Positions 1 through 5,006 of a stretch of DNA of 5,397 bases are shown here, piece by piece (position 1 is the first letter of the stretch; every line of letters starts with the position of its first letter). The DNA lies in NCBI GenBank assembly GCA_013698195.1, contig JACCVK010000084.1, forward strand, positions 1-5,397, given 5' to 3'. Position numbers and translations under genes: made by a program. Below the pieces are notes generated by a model. That model saw nothing but the letters and a program-made list of their open reading frames with translations. It had not been told where the DNA came from and made no database searches. Source of the DNA: Actinomycetota bacterium. Its GTDB lineage: Bacteria; Actinomycetota; Thermoleophilia; Gaiellales; Gaiellaceae.

Positions 1-2
1 AC

Positions 3-95
3 GACAACATCTATCGCGCGCGAGCCGCGGAGGTTGTGACGAACGCCGGGAACTGGTCGCTGACCGTCTTCGCGATCTGCGGGGTCGCGAGCTGA
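3..95 (+). CDS. C-terminal end of an unidentified, probably secreted protein (5' part outside window)
   Basis: An open frame enters from the left edge and ends at TGA 93-95, giving the last 30 residues of a protein. The tail ends NAGNWSLTVFAICGVAS. An ending of the form W-x-L-T-V-x-A-I-C is, as I recall, common at the C-terminus of secreted beta-rich proteins of unknown function in actinobacteria, so an exported protein is my inference. The frame has no stop in the visible part, its codon use is GC-rich like the neighbours, and it stops just before a hairpin. Too little is visible to name a function. The alternative is that this is a chance open frame at the window edge. Confidence 0.5.
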   Translation, partial: DNIYRARAAEVVTNAGNWSLTVFAICGVAS

Positions 96-114
96 GCTGA
101 GGAGCATGTTGCCG

Positions 115-132
115 ACGGCGGACGCCCGCCGT
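115..132 (+). terminator. GC-rich hairpin after the upstream gene, possible terminator
   Basis: ACGGCGG (115-121) pairs perfectly with CCGCCGT (126-132) around a 4-base loop, 20 bases after the stop of the upstream partial gene and just before the channel relic. There is no U-run after the stem, only GTTAG, so it is at best a non-canonical terminator. It could also be a chance inverted repeat in GC-rich DNA. Confidence 0.35.
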
Positions 133-141
133 TAGCTGAGG

Positions 142-809
142 TTGTCGATCCATCGCGGCGGTGTAATCGGCCGCGTGCTTCGCGCACTCCTAGGTGCAGG
201 TGCCACTGCCGTGCTTCTGGCCGTGGCACCGGCCACGGCTCGTGCGGCCGATACGCCGGCGACCGTGCGCGTGGGTGCGTACATCAACGACGTGCAGCAA
301 CTCGATCTGCAGAGCCACAGCTACCGGTCGACATGTACATGTGGTTCGAGTGGTGCGACGACTCGATCGACCCGTCGCGCACGTTCGAGTTCATGAACTC
401 GTACGAGCTATGGGGCCATTTCCGGTCACTCGTCCGGCGGGGACCTACGCGACGAAGCTGCTGCTGCCGATCATCATCGTCCTCATCTCCGCCGGCTTGA
501 TGTTCGTCGTACGGCCCGACTTCGTCGAGGGCCGCATCGGCATCGGGATCACGGCGCTGCTTACGCTCGTCGCACTCCAGCTGACGACCAACTCCGCTCT
601 CCCAGACGTCAACTACCTGCTCATGATGGACAAGATCTACATCGCCTCGTACGCGTTCATCGTCGTCAGCCTTGCGCTCGTCGCGCGAACGTCGTGGCTC
701 GTCGGGGATCTCGGCCACGCGATTCGCTTCGACCGGCGCAGCTTGCTCCCTGGTGGCAACGAGCTACGTCGCTGTGCTCGCCGTGATCGTCGCCTTCCAG
801 CTGGCCTAG
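142..809 (+). pseudogene. Decayed prokaryotic pentameric ligand-gated ion channel (Cys-loop receptor homologue)
   Basis: An intact gene of this family encodes a membrane protein of roughly 320 residues that forms a pentameric channel opened by an extracellular ligand. Here the family can be read only by switching frames. From TTG 142 (or GTG 175) frame 1 gives a signal peptide ending near ATARA/AD and the first strands, VRVGAYINDVQQLDLQSHSY (to 324). Frame 3 from 327 continues VDMYMWFEW and TFEFMNSYELW (to about 415). Frame 2 from about 425 gives pre-M1 and M1 (RPAGTYATKLLLPIIIV, 446-511), the M2 pore helix (GRIGIGITALLTLVALQL, about 530-600) and M3 (about 629-688). Frame 3 from 750 gives M4, VATSYVAVLAVIVAFQLA, ending in TAG 807-809. 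Two single-base shifts (about 325 and 743-749) and an internal deletion of perhaps 370-400 bases, which removes most of the ligand-binding domain, mark it as a pseudogene. fdhD follows 21 bases later. The family call is confident; the exact start is not. Confidence 0.85.
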
Positions 810-817
810 CGTCCGAC

Positions 818-823
818 TACCGT
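818..823 (+). promoter_or_regulatory. Possible -10 element for leaderless fdhD transcript
   Basis: TACCGT fits the actinobacterial TANNNT -10 pattern and ends 7 bases before the fdhD ATG at 831, which would put the transcription start on or next to the start codon. No Shine-Dalgarno sequence is visible before fdhD, which fits leaderless translation. No convincing -35 box is seen. Such hexamers occur often by chance. Confidence 0.27.
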
Positions 824-830
824 TCACCGG

Positions 831-1619
831 ATGACGAACGAGCCGAGCGCGCCGGCCCACTCGACCACTCGTGCGTCCGTGCGCCGCCTGCCGGGCGGAA
901 ACGAGACGGCCGACGTACTCGCGGTCGAGGAGCCGCTCGAGATCAGGATCGGCGGGGAGCCGGTTGCGGTGACCATGCGGACGCCCGGGCACGACGAGGA
1001 GCTTGCACTCGGCTTCTGCCTGACGGAGGGCATCACACCGGTCTCGGCTCGGGTTCCGGACGATCTCGCCGCTAACACAGTCGAGGTCGCTGCTCCGGGG
1101 TTCGACGCCGAGCGGCTGCGACGGAACTTCTACACCTCGTCCTCGTGCGGGGTGTGTGGAAAGGGCGCGATCGAGGCCATCGGCGTCTCGGCGCCGCGGA
1201 TCGAGAGCTCGCTCGAGGTTGGCCACGCGCTCGTCGCCTCTCTTCCTGAGAAGCTGCGCGGCGCGCAGGAAGGGTTCGCCGCGACGGGCGGACTGCACGC
1301 GACGGGGCTCTTCACCGCAGAAGGCGAGCTCGAGTGCGTACGCGAGGACGTTGGCCGCCACAACGCGATGGACAAGGTGGTCGGCTGGGCAGCGCGTGCG
1401 GGGTTGCTCCCACTCAGCGAGCGCATCCTCTGCGTGAGCGGACGGTTGTCGTTCGAGCTCGTGCAGAAGGCATCCGTCGCGGGTAGCCCGATCCTCGTGG
1501 CCGTGGGGGCGCCGTCGTCTCTCGCGGTGGAGCTCGCGGAGGATCGCGGTATCACGCTGTGCGGGTTCGTCCGCGAGGGCCGAGTTACGGTCTACACCGA
1601 GCCGTGGCGGATCGTCTAG
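831..1619 (+). CDS. fdhD: FdhD, formate dehydrogenase accessory sulfurtransferase
   Basis: FdhD passes sulfur from a cysteine desulfurase to the molybdenum/bis-MGD cofactor and is needed for active formate dehydrogenase; it acts in the cytoplasm. The 262-residue product is of normal family length and shows the signature blocks in order: AVEEPLEIRIGG (31-42), TPGHDEELALGFCLTEGI (51-68), the YTSSSCGVCGKG loop with the sulfur-transfer cysteines Cys106 and Cys109, TGGLHATGLF (152-161), REDVGRHNAMDKVVG (171-185) and SGRLSFELVQKA (203-214). The ATG start keeps the conserved N-terminal R-x-L...G stretch; no clear Shine-Dalgarno precedes it. It lies 21 bases after the channel relic and overlaps the MobA-like gene by 16 bases, which suggests one operon. 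Its expected client, a formate dehydrogenase alpha subunit, is encoded at the right end of the window on the other strand. Confidence 0.96.
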   Translation: MTNEPSAPAHSTTRASVRRLPGGNETADVLAVEEPLEIRIGGEPVAVTMRTPGHDEELALGFCLTEGITPVSARVPDDLAANTVEVAAPGFDAERLRRNFYTSSSCGVCGKGAIEAIGVSAPRIESSLEVGHALVASLPEKLRGAQEGFAATGGLHATGLFTAEGELECVREDVGRHNAMDKVVGWAARAGLLPLSERILCVSGRLSFELVQKASVAGSPILVAVGAPSSLAVELAEDRGITLCGFVREGRVTVYTEPWRIV

Positions 1620-2938
1620 CGGTCACGGGAATCCTGCTCCTCGGGGGCGCATCGTCTCGCTTCGGTTCGCCCAAGGCGCTTGCGCGCTTCCGCGGCGAGA
1701 CTCTGGCGGAGCGCGCTCATCGACTGCTCACGGAGGTCTGTGACGAGGTAATCGCGGTCGGCAAGGAGGCGGACTCCCTCGACGTACCGTTCCCGGTGCT
1801 CGACGACGGCGTCGAGGAGCGTGCTTCCGTCTACGGCGTCGTCGCTGGACTGCGCGCGGCCGCGCATGAGACGTGCATCGTCCTGCCGGTCGATTGCCCG
1901 CGCCTGACACCGGAGCTGCTTCGCCGCCTCGTCGAGGCCAAGGCGGTGCCCCAGACCGGGCCCTTACCGGGCGTCTACGAAAGGACGATGCTCGCCGAGC
2001 TCGAGCAGCGCATCTCGCGCGGTGAGCTGTCCTTGCGCGGTGTCAACGGGCTGGTTCTCGATCTGGACGAGGCGCTGCTCGTGAACGCGAACACACGGAT
2101 GGAGCTGATGGCGACGGCGGTCGCGGACTGGGCGTCCGAGCGCGAGGACATCAAGGCGCTCCTGCTCGTCGGCTCTCAGGCACGAACGGATGCGCCCGCC
2201 GACCGCTGGTCCGATCTCGACCTGATCTTCCTCGTCGAGGATCCGGGGCGGTATACGGAGGACGCCTCGTGGGTGCACGAGTTCGGCGCACCACTCGTCA
2301 CGTTCCTCGAAGCGACACCTGACGGCCATTGGGAGCGGCGTGTGCTCTTCGAGACGGGAGAGGACGTCGACTTCGTCTTGTTTCCGGCCGCGATCGTGGA
2401 GCGGCTGGACCAGAGCGCGGGCGCGGCGGATCTCTTGGCCCGCGGGTATCGCGTCTTGATCGACCGGATCGGGCTCGGCGACTCGTTCGCTCGACTGGCC
2501 GCGAAGCCGGGTCCGCGTGTCGACCCGAGCCAGCACGAGCTCACGGAGCTTGCGAGCGACTTCTGGTACCACGCGCTTTGGATCTCCAAGAAGTTGCGGC
2601 GGGGCGAGGTCTACACCGCGGTCGACTGCCTCGACGGGTATTTGAAATCCCGATTCGTCACGCTGCTTTCGTGGCACGCCCGCGCCGTCGACCCGGCCGC
2701 GGACACCTGGCACGCCGGACGCTTCCTCGAGCGCTGGGCCGATCCCGGCGCGCTCGTCGCTCTCGAGTTTGCGTACGCGCGCTACAGCCTTCGCGAGGTG
2801 GCGTACGCCCTCTGGCAGAGCATCGATCTGTGGCAGGGCATAGAGAAGGAGACTGCCCGCCGGCTTGGTCTTGCGCTCGAGCTCGACCACGTCGAGCTCA
2901 GGCGGCGCGTCGCAGAGGTGGTGCCGGATCCACGCTGA
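1604..2938 (+). CDS. MobA-type molybdenum cofactor guanylyltransferase fused to an ANT(6)-like nucleotidyltransferase
   Basis: One 444-residue ORF holds two nucleotidyltransferase modules. Residues about 8-165 are MobA-like, the enzyme that adds GMP to molybdopterin: LLLGGASSRFGSPKAL (11-26) is the GTP-binding signature, LPVDCPRL (94-101) carries the metal-binding Asp97, GPLPGVY lies at 119-125, and NANT (161-164) matches the usual NxNT end of MobA. Residues about 168-440 look like aminoglycoside 6-adenylyltransferase: Gly190-Ser191 with Ser203-Asp204-Leu205-Asp206 forms the GS...DxD motif, Asp256 in EDVDFVLF fits the third acidic position, and FWYHALWISKKLRRGEVYTA (320-339) plus LLSWHAR follow the C-terminal helical half. 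GTG 1604 is chosen because it is the only good start before the MobA motif; it overlaps fdhD by 16 bases without a clear ribosome binding site, so translational coupling is likely. Both modules look intact. MobA function is likely; the substrate of the second module is unknown and drug resistance should not be assumed. Confidence 0.88.
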   Translation: MADRLAVTGILLLGGASSRFGSPKALARFRGETLAERAHRLLTEVCDEVIAVGKEADSLDVPFPVLDDGVEERASVYGVVAGLRAAAHETCIVLPVDCPRLTPELLRRLVEAKAVPQTGPLPGVYERTMLAELEQRISRGELSLRGVNGLVLDLDEALLVNANTRMELMATAVADWASEREDIKALLLVGSQARTDAPADRWSDLDLIFLVEDPGRYTEDASWVHEFGAPLVTFLEATPDGHWERRVLFETGEDVDFVLFPAAIVERLDQSAGAADLLARGYRVLIDRIGLGDSFARLAAKPGPRVDPSQHELTELASDFWYHALWISKKLRRGEVYTAVDCLDGYLKSRFVTLLSWHARAVDPAADTWHAGRFLERWADPGALVALEFAYARYSLREVAYALWQSIDLWQGIEKETARRLGLALELDHVELRRRVAEVVPDPR

Positions 2939-2983
2939 CCGTCCTCTGCAGATCGCCCTACCGGCTGCGGCCGGGCGCGGCAA

Positions 2984-2989
2984 TACTGT
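2984..2989 (+). promoter_or_regulatory. Possible -10 element for leaderless lipoprotein transcript
   Basis: TACTGT (TANNNT pattern) ends 6 bases before the GTG at 2996, and no Shine-Dalgarno sequence lies between, which would fit a leaderless mRNA. The 57-base gap after the MobA fusion also holds a small inverted repeat, CCGGC (2961-2965) with GCCGG (2970-2974). No clear -35 box is visible. The call rests on spacing and pattern only. Confidence 0.3.
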
Positions 2990-2995
2990 TCCGAC

Positions 2996-3778
2996 GTGAC
3001 TCGCGCGCCTGCATTGATCGCGCTCGGACTCGTCGCGCTGGCGCTCTCGCTTCTTGCGGGTTGTGCAGGAGACGACGAGACCGTGACCGACACCGGCACG
3101 ACGACGGGGCCGGCGGAGACGTCGACGGTGCGTGTCTATTGGCTTCGCGACGGCAAGGTCTGGCCGGTGGCTCGAGAGGTGGACTCGACGAGCGACTCAG
3201 GCGCCCTCATCTCGGAAGCGATCGACCAGCTACTGCTCGGCCCGACCGACGACGAGGTGTCGGAGCTCGGCTCGTCTACAGCGATCGCGAGCGACATCCA
3301 CGAGCTGCCTGCGTCCGACGCGTCGGGCCGGGTGAGCATCGAGCTTCCAAGCCCGCAGCCGGAGGCGGCTCTTGCGCAGATCGTGTACACGCTCACCCAG
3401 TTTCCGGACGTCCGGTCCCTGGAGATCGACGCGCGGACGCTCACCCGGACCGACTTCGACGAGTACACACCTGCGATTCTCGTCGAGTCCCCGCTCGCCT
3501 TCGAAGAGGTGGAGAGCCCGCTCCGCGCGACCGGGACGGCGAACACCTTCGAGGCGAACTTCCAGTACGAGGTACTCGATCCGGACGGGGAGATCGTGAC
3601 GCAGAACTTCGTGACGGCAACGTCCGGGAACGGAACACGCGGCACGTTCGACTTTACGACCGCGGACTTCACCGTGGCTGAGGACGGCGACGTCACGCTC
3701 ATCGTCCTCGAGCTCTCGGCCGAGGACGGCTCGCGGATCAACGAGGTGGAGATCCCGCTCCGCATGTCGGAGGGCTAA
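2996..3778 (+). CDS. Lipoprotein with GerMN and Gmad2 (spore-germination type) domains
   Basis: The 260-residue product starts with a lipoprotein signal peptide (TR...ALIALGLVALALSLLAGC) whose lipobox LLAGC places the lipidated cysteine at residue 23, so it is expected on the outer face of the cytoplasmic membrane. A Thr/Gly-rich spacer follows. Residues about 44-147 fit a GerMN domain (TVRVYWLRDGKVWPVAREV; LISEAIDQLLLGPTDDE; IVYTLTQFPDVRSLEI). Residues about 164-257 fit the Gmad2 immunoglobulin-like domain (VESPLRATGTANTFEANFQY, then TRGTFDFTT and INEVEIPLRM). GerM is a spore germination and cell-wall protein in Bacillus; in non-sporulating actinobacteria GerMN lipoproteins are envelope proteins of mostly unknown role, so germination should not be read into this gene. 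GTG 2996 gives the shortest complete signal peptide. The zinc-finger gene starts 4 bases after its TAA stop. Confidence 0.88.
   Translation: MTRAPALIALGLVALALSLLAGCAGDDETVTDTGTTTGPAETSTVRVYWLRDGKVWPVAREVDSTSDSGALISEAIDQLLLGPTDDEVSELGSSTAIASDIHELPASDASGRVSIELPSPQPEAALAQIVYTLTQFPDVRSLEIDARTLTRTDFDEYTPAILVESPLAFEEVESPLRATGTANTFEANFQYEVLDPDGEIVTQNFVTATSGNGTRGTFDFTTADFTVAEDGDVTLIVLELSAEDGSRINEVEIPLRMSEG
3769..3774 (+). promoter_or_regulatory. Ribosome binding site of the zinc-finger protein
   Basis: GGAGGG, 8 bases before ATG 3783, lies inside the last codons of the lipoprotein gene. It fixes the start of the next gene and points to coupled translation of the pair. Confidence 0.65.
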
Positions 3779-3782
3779 CGAC

Positions 3783-4145
3783 ATGGCGAAGACCGAGACA
3801 GCTTGGCGCTGCTCTCAGTGCGGCGCGATCAACGAGCCGGGCTCCCGCGCTTGCCACAACTGCGGAAAGTGGCCGAGTCTGTTCGACCTCCAGGCGGGTG
3901 TTGAGGACGTGCCGGCGCGGTCGAATCAGGCCACCTTCGAGCCGGAGGTCTTCGAGACAGAGACGTATGAGGCGCCGCCATTCGAGACCGGCATGCCGGT
4001 CTCGGAGGAGACGTACGAGCCCGACGTCGACACCGACGAGGTGGATGAGCCTCGAAGCCGGTTCCCGCGCTGGATCGTGAGCGCGATCTGGATCGCGGGA
4101 CTCGTCGTCTGGTTCATCGTGAATGCGCTCGCCGACCGCGGCTAG
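3783..4145 (+). CDS. Small membrane-anchored protein with an N-terminal RanBP2-type zinc finger
   Basis: I do not recognise a named family. The 120 residues divide into three parts. Residues 8-27 match W-x-C-x2-C-x3-N-x6-C-x2-C exactly (Trp8, Cys10, Cys13, Asn17, Cys24, Cys27), the RanBP2 zinc-finger pattern, so one zinc ion is expected. Residues about 38-90 form an acidic, probably disordered linker with degenerate repeats such as TFEPEVFETETYE, PPFETG and ETYEPD. Residues 96-115 (RWIVSAIWIAGLVVWFIVNA) form a single membrane helix near the C-terminus, preceded by Arg-rich RSRFPR, which predicts a cytoplasmic zinc finger by the positive-inside rule. A good ribosome binding site supports the ATG. 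Four bases separate it from the lipoprotein gene, so the two are probably co-transcribed. The gene ends in a CTAG shared with the stop of the opposing small ORF. Function is unknown; RanBP2 fingers bind RNA or proteins in other systems, but that is not evidence here. Confidence 0.87.
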   Translation: MAKTETAWRCSQCGAINEPGSRACHNCGKWPSLFDLQAGVEDVPARSNQATFEPEVFETETYEAPPFETGMPVSEETYEPDVDTDEVDEPRSRFPRWIVSAIWIAGLVVWFIVNALADRG

Positions 4146-4327
4146 CGCTCGTGAACCGAGTTCTCCGGCGCCATCTGGCCCTCGTCGTCGACGTCGGGCA
4201 ACCCGGAGTCGGGGACACGCTCGACCTCCGGCTCGTCCTGCGGTGGAAGCTGCTCCGGAGACTTCGACCCGGGGATGCCCGGGTCCTGAGGCAGGTCAGG
4301 ATCCGGCCGCTCAGATTCAGCGCTCAT
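4142..4327 (-). CDS. Hypothetical acidic, proline-rich small protein (61 aa)
   Basis: A short ORF begins at ATG 4327, overlapping the last 11 bases of birA in another frame, and ends at TAG 4144-4142. The product is rich in Pro, Asp and Glu (for example RPDPDLPQDPGIPG and QDEPEVERVPDSGLPDVDDE), has no cysteine, no hydrophobic segment and no recognisable domain, so it is probably disordered and soluble. The main reason to accept it is GGGGAGG placed 6 bases before the ATG, the best ribosome binding site in the window. No function can be assigned. It would be translated as the last gene of the formate dehydrogenase-birA transcript. The alternative is a chance ORF in birA's 3' region. Confidence 0.6.
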   Translation of the reverse strand: MSAESERPDPDLPQDPGIPGSKSPEQLPPQDEPEVERVPDSGLPDVDDEGQMAPENSVHER

Positions 4328-5006
4328 AGACGACCTCCCCGCTCGCGACCTTGACCACTTCGCCGTGTCCGACTGCGATCTCGAGTTTGCCGTCGCGATC
4401 GATCTTCACGGCGACGCCGCTCGTGCCATTCACGCTGACCTGCCGCCCACGGAGGAAGTCTCGCGGTGCGAGGCCCTCGTAGACGGCGTCGAGACCGTTG
4501 CCGAGCCACTCTGTGTAGCGAAGTTCGAGGTCGGTGAGGAGCGAGGCGAGAAGCTCGCCGCGATCCCACTCGCGCCCCGTGAGCGAGCGCAAAGACCCGG
4601 CCCGCTCGGGAAGCTGTTCGCTTCGCTGATTGACGTTGACCCCAATCCCGAGCACGACCGCGTCGTCGTAGGCCTCGGCAAGGCACCCCGCGACCTTGCG
4701 TCGCCTGAGCATGACGTCGTTCGGCCACTTCAGCTGTATGGCGAGGCCGGTCGAGCGCTCGAGCGTGTCGGCGACCGCGACGCCGGCGACGAGCGAGAGC
4801 TCGGGCGCCGCACGTTCCTGCGGCGGCTTCAGCAAGAGCGAGCACAGGAGGGCTGTTCCGGGCGGAGCCTCCCACGAGCGGCCGAGGCGCCCGCGGCCCG
4901 CGGTCTGGTGATCCGCGACTGCGAGCGCGCCCTCCGGCATGGACACATCGAGGAGTGCTTGCGTCGACTCACAGGAGTCGACCTCGATTCGGGGCTCGCC
5001 GAGCAC
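4317..5006 (-). CDS. birA: Biotin--[acetyl-CoA-carboxylase] ligase, monofunctional
   Basis: This enzyme activates biotin with ATP to biotinyl-AMP and attaches it to a lysine of the biotin carrier domain of acyl-CoA carboxylases. The 229-residue product has the catalytic core in order: ST at 14-15, the ATP/biotin loop QTAGRGRLGRSW (34-45), LKWPNDVMLRRRKVAGCLAE (92-111) with the biotin-contacting lysine expected at Lys104, and LGIGVNVN (119-126). A small C-terminal SH3-like domain spans about 183-229 (RGRQVSVNGTSGVAVKI). It lacks the N-terminal helix-turn-helix of the E. coli bifunctional repressor, so it is not expected to regulate transcription. GTG 5006 is forced: the in-frame TAG of the preceding formate dehydrogenase gene is the codon directly before it. 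The zero gap implies coupled translation. Confidence 0.95.
   Translation of the reverse strand: MLGEPRIEVDSCESTQALLDVSMPEGALAVADHQTAGRGRLGRSWEAPPGTALLCSLLLKPPQERAAPELSLVAGVAVADTLERSTGLAIQLKWPNDVMLRRRKVAGCLAEAYDDAVVLGIGVNVNQRSEQLPERAGSLRSLTGREWDRGELLASLLTDLELRYTEWLGNGLDAVYEGLAPRDFLRGRQVSVNGTSGVAVKIDRDGKLEIAVGHGEVVKVASGEVVYER
4334..4340 (-). promoter_or_regulatory. Strong ribosome binding site of the 61-aa ORF
   Basis: On the - strand GGGGAGG is followed by 6 bases and then ATG 4327-4325. It sits inside the last codons of birA and is the main evidence that the small ORF is translated. Confidence 0.65.

Noticed and set aside
91..140. Three GCTGAG copies (91, 96, 135) as a possible operator repeat
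   Set aside because: Short, irregularly spaced and partly overlapping the stop codon; expected by chance in such DNA.
142..809. Programmed ribosomal frameshifting in the channel gene
   Set aside because: Three frame changes plus loss of most of the ligand-binding domain, with no obvious slippery heptamer at the shift points, fit decay better than recoding.
194..1075. Long open frame (293 codons) covering the channel membrane helices and running into fdhD
   Set aside because: Only the part from about 425 to 748 has protein-like content (M1-M3). The ends are arginine-rich out-of-frame translation of the relic's first part and of fdhD, so it is not one gene.
666..1361. 231-codon - strand open frame over fdhD
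   Set aside because: Antisense to intact fdhD, no recognisable domain.
1559..1603. Earlier start for the MobA fusion
   Set aside because: The extra N-terminal residues (MRVRPRGPSYGL...) are out-of-frame fdhD sequence and unlike MobA, which starts shortly before the LLLGG motif.
2100..2938. Calling the second domain an aminoglycoside resistance gene
   Set aside because: Family likeness is clear, but fusion to MobA in an fdhD operon and no mobile element nearby argue against a resistance role; substrate cannot be read from sequence.
2961..2974. CCGGC/GCCGG inverted repeat as a terminator after the MobA fusion
   Set aside because: Stem of only 5 bp and no U-run; too common in GC-rich DNA to call as a separate feature.
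1964..2983. 339-codon open frame on the - strand across the MobA fusion
   Set aside because: Antisense shadow of a well-supported gene; no motif, charged low-complexity translation.
2329..3681. 450-codon open frame overlapping the MobA fusion and the lipoprotein
   Set aside because: Its translation is arginine/alanine-rich without any domain and lies opposite in frame to two genes with clear motifs; a GC-rich frame shadow.
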